NCBI GenBank assembly: GCA_023423045.1
Contig: JAFAGA010000081.1
Span: 1 to 27,858, forward strand
DNA: 27,858 nt
Source: Bacillota bacterium
GTDB taxonomy: Bacteria; Bacillota; Clostridia; Lachnospirales; Lachnospiraceae
Direction of reading: 5' to 3'
Position numbers and translations under genes: made by a program. Each line of letters starts with the position of its first letter. The first letter of the stretch is position 1. This document shows positions 7,823 to 16,939 of the stretch, one piece after another. Under the pieces are notes generated by a model. It worked only from the letters and a program-made list of their open reading frames with translations, searched no databases and had not been told where the DNA came from.

Positions 7823-8725
7823 ATGATCTATGATATTTTACTGGATGTTGGCGGAACCGGTATCAAGGGCGGATATTTTTCTGTAGAAGAGAAGAAGATC
7901 TCGGATATTTATACTTTTCCTTCGAATGCGGAGCGGGAAAAAGAGGTGATTATTAAGCATTTCACCGCTCTGTGCCACCATATTTGGAATCAAATTGAAG
8001 ATGGAGAGAAGACAATACGGCATGTTCGAATGGCATTTCCAGGTCCCTTTGACTATGCGAAGGGAATATCCAGGGTGAAGGGGCTTGCCAAGTATGAGAG
8101 CCTGTATGGGATATCAATTCCATATGAGATGATCCGCCTTGGAAAAAAAGAAAATTACAGGTTTATCCCCAGGGATGAGACGGATTACAAATTTATCAAT
8201 GATGTAGAGGCATATGCCCTGGGAGCAATGAATAAAAGACGGCTGTTTCAGGGCAGCCGTGTGCTTTATCTTTGCATTGGTACCGGCTCCGGCTCGGCAT
8301 ATTCCATCGACGGGAGGATTGCTGCAGATGCATCGGAAGGCATTCCTGAAAACGGGTGGATTTATCCTGTTCCCTATAAAGATTCCATTCTTGATGATTA
8401 CATTTCCGTGCGTGGAATTAATAAATTGGCACAAAGGCATTGCAACAAGCCCTTCTCTCCGTTAGAATTGAGTCAAATGGCGAGGGAGGGCGATATCCAA
8501 GCCATAGAAGCTTATAAGGAATTTGGTGAAGACCTGAAGGCCGGGCTCTTACCGCTGTTGAAGAAATTTAGGGCAAATACATTTGTCATAGGCGGAAATA
8601 TCAGCAGGTCAAGCGGTTTATTCGTTTCACCGGTAAAGGACAGCTGTGATGAGCTGGGAATTGATCTCATCATTGAAAGTGAAACATCAGAGTTGATCCT
8701 GTTTGGATTAACAAAGCTGCCATAA
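7823..8725 (+). CDS. ROK-family sugar kinase
   Basis: A 300-residue protein of the ROK fold, predicted to phosphorylate a free hexose with ATP. The N-terminal phosphate loop is DVGGTGIKGG (D8-G11-T12), the probable catalytic aspartate is D127 in FINDVEAYALG, and CIGTGSGSAYSIDG forms the second nucleotide motif. The Cys-rich zinc motif (CxCGxxGC) of most ROK kinases is missing; that place reads GWIYPVPYKDSILDDY. The start is set at ATG 7823, five bases after GGAGG (7813-7817); an ATG at 7811 overlaps that site. Position between a GH38 enzyme and a mannose-6-phosphate isomerase suggests mannose as substrate, which is inference. Confidence 0.85.
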   Translation: MIYDILLDVGGTGIKGGYFSVEEKKISDIYTFPSNAEREKEVIIKHFTALCHHIWNQIEDGEKTIRHVRMAFPGPFDYAKGISRVKGLAKYESLYGISIPYEMIRLGKKENYRFIPRDETDYKFINDVEAYALGAMNKRRLFQGSRVLYLCIGTGSGSAYSIDGRIAADASEGIPENGWIYPVPYKDSILDDYISVRGINKLAQRHCNKPFSPLELSQMAREGDIQAIEAYKEFGEDLKAGLLPLLKKFRANTFVIGGNISRSSGLFVSPVKDSCDELGIDLIIESETSELILFGLTKLP

Positions 8726-8752
8726 CAAACAAAATGGATGGAGGAATCAGGG

Positions 8753-9472
8753 ATGACACTGGATAGAGGAAAGGCTGCGCTAGCATTATATCTGCAAATA
8801 TCACAACAGATTTCAAAGGCAATCGAAAGCGGTGAATACGCACCGGGACAGATTATTCCCAGTGAACCCCAGTTTCAGAAGCAGTATGGGGTCAGCAGGA
8901 TGACAGTCAGGCTTGCCATCGGAGAGTTAGTGAATAAGGGCTATGTAGAGCGAATGAGAGGAATTGGAACGGTTGTTACTTATGGAAAGATTGAAGAAAA
9001 TCTAAAGCGGGTAATCAGCTTTTCTGAGGAAATGCAGCTGCATGGCATTACGATGAAGACCTCCTATTGTGAAATCAAGACAGTGACCGCCAGTGAAAAG
9101 GTTGCAGGTAATCTGAACATTGCCGTGAATTCCACGGTGTATGAGCTGACCCGTGTCAGATGTGCGAATGACCGGCCGCTTGTCTATTCTGTCACCTATC
9201 TTAAGATTCCGGATTTACCGCTGGATGCAGAACAGTACAGCGATTCGCTGTATAAGCTGCTGAGCAATAAATACAACATTAATATTGCACGGGCGGGAGA
9301 CCAGCTGGAAGCGACCCTGGCAGAGGGAGCAGTAGCAAAGTATCTGGAGGTGGCCCAGGGCTTCCCGACCTTTAAGAGAACAAGAGTAGCATATGACCAG
9401 CATGATAATGAGGTTGAATATTCTATCTGCTATTATCCTGGGGATAAGTATCGATACTCTGTTAATCTATAG
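8753..9472 (+). CDS. GntR/UTRA-family transcriptional repressor
   Basis: A 239-residue HutC-type regulator. The N-terminal winged helix-turn-helix (about 10-75) contains PSEPQFQKQYGVSRMTVRLAIGELVNKGYVERMRGIGT, the standard GntR signature. The C-terminal UTRA domain (about 90-235) binds a small effector, usually a sugar phosphate or related metabolite. The start at ATG 8753 has GGAGG eight bases upstream; an ATG at 8738 overlaps the ribosome site. It sits inside the mannoside operon, so it probably controls this operon, with mannose-6-phosphate or a related phosphate as a plausible inducer (inference). A candidate palindromic site lies at 5207-5220. Confidence 0.9.
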   Translation: MTLDRGKAALALYLQISQQISKAIESGEYAPGQIIPSEPQFQKQYGVSRMTVRLAIGELVNKGYVERMRGIGTVVTYGKIEENLKRVISFSEEMQLHGITMKTSYCEIKTVTASEKVAGNLNIAVNSTVYELTRVRCANDRPLVYSVTYLKIPDLPLDAEQYSDSLYKLLSNKYNINIARAGDQLEATLAEGAVAKYLEVAQGFPTFKRTRVAYDQHDNEVEYSICYYPGDKYRYSVNL

Positions 9473-9553
9473 CTAAAGATAATAAAAGAATGTATGGATA
9501 CCGGACTCAGAGAGATGAAATATCGGCTGAATACGGAATTAAGGAGTAAAAAA

Positions 9554-11293
9554 ATGTTTATATACCAGACTCAGCATAACTATGAAGTAAGTCCTTATAT
9601 CGATGCTGTGAACCATAACAGCCGGGTTATTGCCGGCAATCAGGAACTTGCGGAGCTAATTCAGGATCAGATTAAGAAGGGAAATACCCTGTTTGTATAT
9701 GATTGCTATCCCGGCGTTGACAAGAGCAGCTTGCTTTCACTTCTGAAAGGAATTGATCATAAGCTGCTGATTGATACGGATGCGTACAAGCTTTCGGAAG
9801 AGGATTTATATACCAGATTTCATAAGAACATTACCGAAGACCGGGTGTTTGGCTATATGGTAAATGACCGGCTGGAGAATTGTTTTGATCAGGTTAAGAT
9901 TACGGAAATAAAAGAAGAAATAGAAAAAAATAAAAATGAAGTTATCTTTATTGCAGGCGTTGGCGCGAGTCTCTTTGCCAAGGGGGATGTTCATTATTAC
10001 TTTGATATTACCCGGTGGGAGATACAGTTGAGATTTCGTAAAGGTATGACAAATTGGATGTTTTATAATCCGGAGGCGCCGATCCTCACAAAATATAAGA
10101 TCGGCTTCTTCGTTGAATGGAGACTTGCCGATACCCACAAGGAAGAGCAGTTCGGGCAGGTCGATTATTGGGTGGATGCGAATGTGAGCGAGGAGCCAAA
10201 GGCAATTGATAAGGAAGCGTTTTATAAGGCCTTCCGGAAGATATCAGGAGAGCCCTTCCGCATGGAGCCTTATTTTGATAAAAGTGTCTGGGGCGGACAG
10301 TGGATGAAGAAGGTCTTTGGCCTTGATCCGGAGGCGGACAATTTTGGGTGGTCCTTCGACGGCGTCCCGGAAGAGAATAGTGTGCGCTTTCTCCTTGGGA
10401 AGCATTCCGTCACATTTCCGACGATGAATTTAGTTAAGTTATTCCCGAAGGAGCTTTTGGGCAAGAGGGTTTATGACCGGTTCGGTGCGGAATTTCCAAT
10501 CCGGTTTGATTTGCTGGATACCTTTGAGGGCGGCAACCTGTCCCTGCAGGTCCACCCTACCTCCGAATATATTAAATCTACCTTCGGTATGAACTATACC
10601 CAGGATGAAAGCTATTATATTTTGGATGCTACGGAAGAAAGCTTTGTGTATATCGGGCTCAGGGAAGGGATCGATAAGGATGCGATGATCGCCGAGCTGG
10701 AGGCGGCAAACCGTGGTGAGATCCAGTTTGACGCTGAGAAATATGTGAATAAGATTCCGGTGAAAAAGCATGACCACATCTTAATTCCTGCTGGAACCAT
10801 TCACTGTTCGGGCAAGGACACCCAGGTTCTTGAAATCAGCGCCACACCGTATATTTTTACCTTCAAGCTGTGGGACTGGGGACATATCGGGCTTGACGGG
10901 CTCCCAAGGCCAGTCCATATCCAGCACGGTAAACAAAATATCCAATGGGACCGTGATACCAAATGGGTAATGAAGAATTTAGTCCATCAAGAGGAAGTGC
11001 TCCAAGAGGACGGGCAGTGTAAGGTAGAAAGAACCGGCCTGCATGAATATGAGTTTATTGAGACCAGGCGTTACACCTTCCATGAAAAAGCGGAGGTAAC
11101 ACTTAATGATTCCGCGGCAGTGCTTAATCTTGTGGAAGGCAGGGAAGCATGGATAAAAAGCAGCGATGACCGCTGGGAACCAAAGAAGATACATTACGGA
11201 GAGACCTTTATTGTGCCTGCCGATGTAAAGGAATTTGTTATAAAAGCATGCGAAGGCGAAATGGTTCAAGTGATCGTTGCTACAATGAGATAA
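9554..11293 (+). CDS. manA: Class I mannose-6-phosphate isomerase with N-terminal extension
   Basis: A 579-residue protein, nearly twice the usual 310-320 residues of Bacillus-type ManA. From about residue 235 it follows the class I isomerase: KSVWGGQWMKKVFG, FDLLDTFEGGNLSLQVHP with zinc ligands Q332 and H334, IPAGTIHCSG with H417, and RPVHI near the active site. It should interconvert mannose-6-P and fructose-6-P. The first 235 residues look like a separate alpha/beta domain: TLFVYDCYPGVDKSSLLSLL resembles a P-loop in which the last glycine is replaced by D, followed by LLIDTDAYK and VIFIAGVGASLF, as in small-molecule kinases. Its function is unknown. ATG 9554 is chosen for the AAGGAG at 9541-9546; 20 in-frame codons upstream are unlikely to be translated. 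Last gene of the operon. Confidence 0.85.
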   Translation: MFIYQTQHNYEVSPYIDAVNHNSRVIAGNQELAELIQDQIKKGNTLFVYDCYPGVDKSSLLSLLKGIDHKLLIDTDAYKLSEEDLYTRFHKNITEDRVFGYMVNDRLENCFDQVKITEIKEEIEKNKNEVIFIAGVGASLFAKGDVHYYFDITRWEIQLRFRKGMTNWMFYNPEAPILTKYKIGFFVEWRLADTHKEEQFGQVDYWVDANVSEEPKAIDKEAFYKAFRKISGEPFRMEPYFDKSVWGGQWMKKVFGLDPEADNFGWSFDGVPEENSVRFLLGKHSVTFPTMNLVKLFPKELLGKRVYDRFGAEFPIRFDLLDTFEGGNLSLQVHPTSEYIKSTFGMNYTQDESYYILDATEESFVYIGLREGIDKDAMIAELEAANRGEIQFDAEKYVNKIPVKKHDHILIPAGTIHCSGKDTQVLEISATPYIFTFKLWDWGHIGLDGLPRPVHIQHGKQNIQWDRDTKWVMKNLVHQEEVLQEDGQCKVERTGLHEYEFIETRRYTFHEKAEVTLNDSAAVLNLVEGREAWIKSSDDRWEPKKIHYGETFIVPADVKEFVIKACEGEMVQVIVATMR

Positions 11294-11363
11294 GCACCGG
11301 GTGGCAGATGCCACGGTTGTCAGTGATCAGGCAGTGAATAATGGAGATAGAAGCAATTCGATG

Positions 11364-11399
11364 AAAAGCCTTGCCCCTAATATCGTGGGCAAGGCTTTT
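11364..11399. terminator. Intrinsic terminator, mannoside operon
   Basis: A perfect 13-bp stem AAAAGCCTTGCCC/GGGCAAGGCTTTT with a 10-base loop. The A-tract and T-tract allow function in both directions, serving the isomerase gene and the convergent XRE regulator. It is nearly identical to the terminator at 19546-19581. Confidence 0.88.
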
Positions 11400-11417
11400 A
11401 ACGAATACTATAATAGG

Positions 11418-12266
11418 TCAATTAACAACCTTGCTTGTTTTTATAATACTTTTTTCTTTCGCATAACCAAATATGAAAACAGCAATACCCAAAATGGTAA
11501 GTATCGAATAAGTGAGAACGTCCCAAATATCTGTAGCAGGCTGCCCGGTAAACTTTGAAACAACAGCATTTATCCCCCATGTGACAGGCAGACCGGCAAA
11601 AAGTGCAATAGTTGTAGAAACATATTTATACACTTTGTTATTACTGAATAGAAAAAATATCAGCCACAGGTAAAGAACAGCTATTGCAGAAACCCGCATG
11701 CCAACCGGCATAAGCAATCCTTGGGCGCCAATGATTCTCTCTAATACAAACAGAAATGGAACAATCAATACGCTGAACATGGTAAGTGACATGATAGTAC
11801 GCTTTTTGTTCCATACTATTAGGGGCATTGTAACCAATAAAACAAAAATGATAGAACTGATAGGATACAAAGCCCAGCTCAGATTTCCTTCGATCGCATA
11901 ATTGCAAATAGTGCAAACAACAATAGCAAGCAATGAGATTGCAGAAATAACCATTGTAAGTACAAGGCGGTTATTCCCCGCCTTCTTTTTTGTAGCCGTA
12001 TCGGCATATTGGAGGGCGGTTTCGACGATGGTTTCTATTTCAGGCACAGATAGTTCAGCCTTTGCACCATTCAGTAATTCTCCTGTTGTCACACCCAAAA
12101 TATCTGATAAGGCGGGCAACAGGGAAATATCGGGACAACTTAGCCCTCGTTCCCATTTTGAGACAGCTTTATCTGTAACATTTAATTGCCCGGCTAACTG
12201 ACGCTGTGTTAAATTCTTTTCTTTTCTCAACTGAGAAATAAATTGTGCCATTTTTTTATTATCCAT
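11418..12266 (-). CDS. Membrane-anchored XRE-family regulator
   Basis: A 282-residue protein. Residues 1-70 are a Cro/C1-type helix-turn-helix (LTQRQLAGQLNVTDKAVSKWERGLSCPDISLLPALSDILGV). After a linker there are about six hydrophobic membrane segments (from about residue 90 to the end), a layout common in Firmicutes of unknown signal. The start at 12266 has AAAGGAG eight bases upstream; the in-frame TTG at 12290 overlaps that site. It converges on the mannoside operon and does not obviously belong to it. The promoter region contains repeated CAACC/GGTTG dyads that could be its own operator. Nothing indicates the target genes or the stimulus. Confidence 0.85.
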   Translation of the reverse strand: MDNKKMAQFISQLRKEKNLTQRQLAGQLNVTDKAVSKWERGLSCPDISLLPALSDILGVTTGELLNGAKAELSVPEIETIVETALQYADTATKKKAGNNRLVLTMVISAISLLAIVVCTICNYAIEGNLSWALYPISSIIFVLLVTMPLIVWNKKRTIMSLTMFSVLIVPFLFVLERIIGAQGLLMPVGMRVSAIAVLYLWLIFFLFSNNKVYKYVSTTIALFAGLPVTWGINAVVSKFTGQPATDIWDVLTYSILTILGIAVFIFGYAKEKSIIKTSKVVN

Positions 12267-12317
12267 ATGATACGCTCCTTTTACAGCCAATCTTAATAAA
12301 ATCCAGATTATGACTTT

Positions 12318-12346
12318 ATCTTAACCTATAATTGGCATCCAGGCAA
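12318..12346 (-). promoter_or_regulatory. Promoter of the XRE-family regulator
   Basis: Read on the minus strand: TTGCCT, 17-base spacer, TAAGAT, about 50 bases upstream of the start codon. The -35 touches the dyad at 12344-12360. Confidence 0.6.
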
Positions 12347-12384
12347 CCGACCTTTGGTTGAACCACCCAAGTAAACCGCCGGTT
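12344..12384. promoter_or_regulatory. Clustered CAACC/GGTTG dyads, candidate operator
   Basis: CAACC (12344-12348) faces GGTTG (12356-12360) across seven bases, and AACCG-C-CGGTT (12374-12384) forms a second perfect dyad. Both lie at and just upstream of the -35 of the XRE regulator gene, a usual place for autoregulation or activation. Binding protein unknown. Confidence 0.4.
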
Positions 12385-12449
12385 GAGATAAAAAAGAATA
12401 TAAGACAGTTCTACCTCGCCTGTGAAAATGATTATAGTTTCTATCGTAC

Positions 12450-14741
12450 TTATAAGGAAGATTCAAAATTATGCAGCTTTCGATAATCTCCCGGAGTGAT
12501 GTTCATATATTTTTTGAAGAAGCGCTGGTAGCTTTGGACATTGTTATATCCGACCTTTTCTGCAATTTCATTGAGGGTAAGAAATGTTTCTTCCAGGTAT
12601 TTTTTGCTGTTCTCGATTCTAACATTGTTCAGATAATCCGTCAGGGTAATGCCCGCTTTAATACGAAAGATCTTACTGAGATAGGAGTAGCTGATATCAA
12701 GATGATCCGCTACATCAGTAATATTCATATCACGCATATAGTTTTCGTTGAGATACTTCTGTGCCAGTTCACAATAATTGTTTTCGCGGGTGTCATTATT
12801 GCCGAATTGCTGGGATAGCTGAATCAAGAGCCGGCGCATGCAGGAAAGAAGCTCTGCTAATGTTTTGTGATCCTTCAGAGACCGCAAGGCGTGAATTCCC
12901 AAAGTCTTATTAAAATGGAATTCCCGATCCAGTTCTATCACAATTTGATTGCAAATATCCCTTACCTGAATTACATTCCCGATTTGCTGAAGATCCTGCT
13001 CCAGCTGACAGAAGGTGCCTGCAATTTCCTGTTCTTTCTGAGAGACAATACTTCTGATCAGAGAAGCAACGACTGTTAACAGCATAGGATTAAGGTCGCT
13101 GGTTTCCTTTCCCTCGGCAATTCGGTTGGAAAAGATCAGCTCATTTTTCCAGGAGAAAAAATAAGATGCGTCTATTAATTCAAGGCAGCAGTGATACTGT
13201 GTCAGAATATCCTCCACATGGTTGATTGGCCGGCTGACGGCAAAATAGGCATTGTTACTTGTGAGCTTAATGACGGTATCTGTTAATACTCTCCGGGTCT
13301 GGGCGATACTTTCCATTTCATTGCCGTGATAAAGCAGTACCAGGTTATCATTTTCTATCCTTGTCAGAATTCCCTTCATGGAGGATTGCAGATAGGTGAG
13401 CAGCACTTCCTGCAGGTTCAGACGGAATACCATTTCATCTTCCCTCGAAAGCATCATGAATGCAATATCAAATTTGATAATAAGAAGCTCACACTGGCCG
13501 CTTCCACTGGAATCAAACAAATAAGGGTGATCGGATAAAAAGTCATCCTTGCACTGGCAATGTTCCAAAAAGTTGCGGAATTGAAAGATCTTGCTAAGTT
13601 CATCAAACTGCTTTAAATTTTGCATGGCATTGGAATTAAAGGCGTTCATTTCTGCAAATACATGTTTCAGCATATCGATTTCATCATAGGCATTTTCCCT
13701 TTGCAGGGTGGCGGTGCCTTCGGCAATATCAGAATAGAGTGCATTAATCGGATGATAGAGCCGTTTTGCCATATAAGCAGACATAAACAACAGGAAGAGC
13801 AGGACAGCCAAACAGACAGAGAGAACATATTTACCCAGATACTGAGCCTCCTGATAGGATTCTTTGACCGGATAGGAGGTTACACAATACATTCCGCAGT
13901 CAAGATCTGTGAGAAAGTAGATTCGATCCTTTTGATTTATAAATGAAATACTGTTTTCAATCAACTCGGCAGGTGCTTTTAATAACTCGGCCGGCTCAAT
14001 ATAATCACAGCGTCCTTCCAGCAGCTCACCCTCCGGTGTAATAAAAAAGAATTCCTCTTTATTTCTGTTCAGTTCATAGGTATATAGAATATCCATATAA
14101 AGGCGGTTTACACTGATATTGGCCACCAGAAAGAAATCCGGACGTGCCCTGACGACCAGGGAAAGGACCAGATGATTATATTCACGGTAAAGCGGTGTAT
14201 TGTCTAATATGCTATCGTTATTAAAGGCAAACCGAAGCGGAAGCTGCTGTACACGAAAGCTTTCGTTGGCATCCTCCATCCACTGGGTATCATAAAAGGA
14301 ATCAAAGGAATAGCGGCCGGACATGGAGGAATAAATAATTCCGGTGGAACGGTCATAAAAGTAGAAGGAGTGAAGGAGCCAGAACTTTTCAATCATGGTG
14401 GACAGACGCTTGGAGATTGCTTTTAAATCCAGGTTATATTGATCTGAGAAGGTATAGGAGCCGTATTTAGGCTCCTCTTTTTCTACGGACAGGTCCAGAT
14501 TCAGAGTCTTAATCCGCTGCTTGATACCGGAGACTACTTCGCTCAATGCAATGGCCTTTTGCTGATGGAATTTTTGCTCCGCCTGATCTACCACCATACT
14601 GTACCAGAAGATTCCCAGGATGCACACGGGAATTAGGACCAGAAGAATATTGGATTTGATAATTCGATAAAGATAACGCTGGAATCCCTTCCATTTTCTC
14701 CGGCTTTTGAAACTACTGCTGGACGATCCTTGTTTCCACAT
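12450..14741 (-). CDS. Membrane-bound AraC-family sensor-regulator
   Basis: A 763-residue regulator with the layout used in Firmicutes to control adjacent sugar transporters. A basic N-terminus precedes membrane helix 1 (about 31-50), then an extracytoplasmic sensor domain of about 250 residues, membrane helix 2 (about 302-322), a cytoplasmic linker and a C-terminal AraC domain (about 660-760) with two helix-turn-helix units (MNITDVADHLDISYSYLSKIFRIKAGITLTDYL and LTLNEIAEKVGYNNVQSYQRFFKKYMNITPGDYR). The ligand is probably an extracellular sugar, sensed directly or through the binding protein (inference). It is transcribed away from the transporter operon. The ATG at 14741 has GGGGGAAAAAGA upstream. 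No histidine kinase domain is present. Confidence 0.88.
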   Translation of the reverse strand: MWKQGSSSSSFKSRRKWKGFQRYLYRIIKSNILLVLIPVCILGIFWYSMVVDQAEQKFHQQKAIALSEVVSGIKQRIKTLNLDLSVEKEEPKYGSYTFSDQYNLDLKAISKRLSTMIEKFWLLHSFYFYDRSTGIIYSSMSGRYSFDSFYDTQWMEDANESFRVQQLPLRFAFNNDSILDNTPLYREYNHLVLSLVVRARPDFFLVANISVNRLYMDILYTYELNRNKEEFFFITPEGELLEGRCDYIEPAELLKAPAELIENSISFINQKDRIYFLTDLDCGMYCVTSYPVKESYQEAQYLGKYVLSVCLAVLLFLLFMSAYMAKRLYHPINALYSDIAEGTATLQRENAYDEIDMLKHVFAEMNAFNSNAMQNLKQFDELSKIFQFRNFLEHCQCKDDFLSDHPYLFDSSGSGQCELLIIKFDIAFMMLSREDEMVFRLNLQEVLLTYLQSSMKGILTRIENDNLVLLYHGNEMESIAQTRRVLTDTVIKLTSNNAYFAVSRPINHVEDILTQYHCCLELIDASYFFSWKNELIFSNRIAEGKETSDLNPMLLTVVASLIRSIVSQKEQEIAGTFCQLEQDLQQIGNVIQVRDICNQIVIELDREFHFNKTLGIHALRSLKDHKTLAELLSCMRRLLIQLSQQFGNNDTRENNYCELAQKYLNENYMRDMNITDVADHLDISYSYLSKIFRIKAGITLTDYLNNVRIENSKKYLEETFLTLNEIAEKVGYNNVQSYQRFFKKYMNITPGDYRKLHNFESSL

Positions 14742-14810
14742 TCTTTTTCCCCCGGTAAACTAATTTAGAATAACAGATATATTTTGCAGATCATGTGTAC
14801 CGCATAGGAT

Positions 14811-14840
14811 AGTATACCATGCAGGTCTCTTCACTTTCAA
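14811..14840 (-). promoter_or_regulatory. Promoter of the AraC-family regulator
   Basis: Read on the minus strand: TTGAAA, 18-base spacer, TATACT, about 70 bases upstream of the start codon. Confidence 0.5.
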
Positions 14841-14921
14841 GCAAAGCGAGAATCCTACATTGTAATGATAGAATGTGATAGGCCGCAATAGTTTTTCATA
14901 GTGCAAAATAGAATCGTACCA

Positions 14922-14950
14922 TTGCTATGCGAAGGGGACCGCTTTAAGAT
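14922..14950 (+). promoter_or_regulatory. Promoter of the sugar transporter operon
   Basis: TTGCTA, 17-base spacer, TAAGAT. The -35 overlaps an imperfect dyad (CATAGTGCAA at about 14897-14906 against TTGCTATG at 14922-14929), which could be an activator site for the divergent AraC protein. Confidence 0.45.
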
Positions 14951-15027
14951 TATTTTATCAGCAGCGCATGATCAGCAGTTATGGAGCGGCAATGTCTGAA
15001 AGGCGCATACGAAATGATGGAGGTTCT

Positions 15028-15981
15028 ATGAAGAAAATACTTGCAGCCAGACAACAGATCAGTATACGAACAGAGAGAAAGAGCTTCGGCTTTTTTCTTT
15101 GGAGGGACAAATGGCTTTACTTAATGTTATTGCCGGTAATCAGTTATTATATCATATTCAAATACATACCGATGTACGGACTGATCATCGCATTTAAGGA
15201 TTACAACATATTTAAGGGGATCCATGACAGTGCATGGGTGGGGTTGGATAATTTCAAGACGGTCTTTGCGACAGACCAATTCTGGAAATCAACTTTTAAT
15301 ACCCTGACACTAAATCTCACGACACTATGTGTGAACTTTCCGCTGACAATCGCGGTGGCACTCATGCTCAATGAAGTGCGGTCCGTCCGGTTTAAGAAAA
15401 TATCCCAGTCCCTGTTATATCTGCCGCATTTCATTTCCTGGGTTGTAGTAGCCGGAATAGCAACAAATCTATTCTCCCAGAATAACGGCAGCATCAACAA
15501 TATTCTTACCCATATGGGCTTTGCTCCTATTCCTTTTTTAAATAATAACAGCTGGTGGATCTTTACCTATGTGGCGGCCAATGTATGGAAGGAAATAGGA
15601 TGGGGAACCATTATCTATCTGGCGGCAATCACCGGAATAGACGAATCCCTGTATGAAGCAGCATATATTGACGGTGCAACAAAAATGCAGCGTATATTCT
15701 ATATTACTTTGCCGATGATGAAATCTGTGATTATTGTGATGCTCATCCTTTCCATCAGTAAGATGATGAGTATTGGCCTGGATGCTCCGCTTTTATTAGG
15801 AAACACGAAGGTAATGGATGTATCGGAAGTTATCAGCACCTATATCTACCGGCTTGGTATTGTTCGTGCGGAATATAGCTTATCCACGGTAATCGGTTTG
15901 TTCCAGTCGGTGATAAATATTATTATTTTACTGCTGGCAGACCGCTTTGCAAAGCTGATTGGAGAAAAAGGTATTTTATAG
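15028..15981 (+). CDS. Sugar ABC transporter permease (LplB-type)
   Basis: A 317-residue inner-membrane protein of the CUT1 binding-protein-dependent permeases, with about six membrane helices starting at WLYLMLLPVISYYIIF. The cytoplasmic EAA loop that contacts the ATPase reads EAAYIDGATKMQRIFYITLP. It pairs with the next gene to form the translocation pore. The start at ATG 15028 follows GGAGG (15019-15023); a longer reading from 14968 would add 20 residues with no ribosome site. No ATP-binding subunit is encoded here, so a shared MsmX/MsmK-like ATPase elsewhere in the genome is expected. Confidence 0.93.
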   Translation: MKKILAARQQISIRTERKSFGFFLWRDKWLYLMLLPVISYYIIFKYIPMYGLIIAFKDYNIFKGIHDSAWVGLDNFKTVFATDQFWKSTFNTLTLNLTTLCVNFPLTIAVALMLNEVRSVRFKKISQSLLYLPHFISWVVVAGIATNLFSQNNGSINNILTHMGFAPIPFLNNNSWWIFTYVAANVWKEIGWGTIIYLAAITGIDESLYEAAYIDGATKMQRIFYITLPMMKSVIIVMLILSISKMMSIGLDAPLLLGNTKVMDVSEVISTYIYRLGIVRAEYSLSTVIGLFQSVINIIILLLADRFAKLIGEKGIL

Positions 15982-15999
15982 AAAGGACGGTGATTGTCT

Positions 16000-16884
16000 A
16001 TGTTAAAGAAAAAGAAACAAAAGAAAATGAATTCCTTTTCTATTGGAAGCTTGATTAATTATACCTTGCTTACTTTATTAGTAGCAGTTTGTGTATACCC
16101 GTTTTTGAACGTGGTTGCATATTCCCTGAGCAGCAATCGGGCCGTGCTTTCCGGTGAGATTACATTTTATCCCATTGACTTCCAGCTGGATGCCTATAAG
16201 GAAATCATCTATCGTGGCCAGATATGGCTGTCAATTCGGGTAACCACCATTGTAACTGTGCTTGGAACGGGACTTGGTCTGATTTTAACGGTACTTGCAG
16301 CCTACGCTCTATCAAAAAAGAAACTGAAGGGCCGTGCCTGGATTACCGGCTTGATTTTATTTACAATGTATTTCAGCGGCGGTATCATTCCCACCTTTAT
16401 GGTGGTAAAAAACCTGGGGTTATACAATCACCTTACAGCACTTTATATACCAAGTGTTATCAGTGTTTTTAATTTCATCGTCATGCGAACCTTCTTTCGC
16501 GAGCTTCCCGAGAGTTTGGAGGAGGCGGCTTATCTGGACGGTGCCAATGATATCACAATCCTGACTAAGATCGTACTTCCGCTGTCCCTGCCTATCATTG
16601 CAACCATCGGCCTATTTTATGCGGTGGGCTATTGGAACGATTATTTCAGCGCCTTATTATATATTCAGTCCCCTGAAAAATTCACCTTGCAGCTAAGACT
16701 GCGCAACTTATTATTTGCGGAAGAGCTTGGTGCAACGGGGGCAGAAGGCTTAGGGCAGGCTGTAATGGCCGAATCTTTGAAAATGACCTGTATCGTGGTG
16801 GGCACCATACCAATTCTGGTTGTTTATCCATGGCTTCAAAAGTACTTTGTGAAGGGTGTTATGCTGGGATCGGTCAAGGGCTGA
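16000..16884 (+). CDS. Sugar ABC transporter permease (LplC-type)
   Basis: A 294-residue CUT1 permease of the MalG/LplC branch. After a lysine-rich N-terminus there are about six membrane helices; the EAA loop is EEAAYLDGANDITILTKIVLPLSLP and the C-terminus ends KYFVKGVMLGSVKG, typical of LplC proteins. It starts 18 bases after the first permease. ATG 16000 is preferred, six bases after GGTGA; an in-frame TTG at 15994 lies two codons upstream. Confidence 0.93.
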   Translation: MLKKKKQKKMNSFSIGSLINYTLLTLLVAVCVYPFLNVVAYSLSSNRAVLSGEITFYPIDFQLDAYKEIIYRGQIWLSIRVTTIVTVLGTGLGLILTVLAAYALSKKKLKGRAWITGLILFTMYFSGGIIPTFMVVKNLGLYNHLTALYIPSVISVFNFIVMRTFFRELPESLEEAAYLDGANDITILTKIVLPLSLPIIATIGLFYAVGYWNDYFSALLYIQSPEKFTLQLRLRNLLFAEELGATGAEGLGQAVMAESLKMTCIVVGTIPILVVYPWLQKYFVKGVMLGSVKG

Positions 16885-16939
16885 GGAACCGGTATTAAAA
16901 TACACTAAGAGACTTAAAAGAAAAATAGGAGGATTTTTT

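Noticed and set aside
11301..11558. Plus-strand 85-codon frame across the terminator
   Set aside because: It reads through a perfect terminator hairpin and into the 3' end of the XRE gene; no ribosome site.
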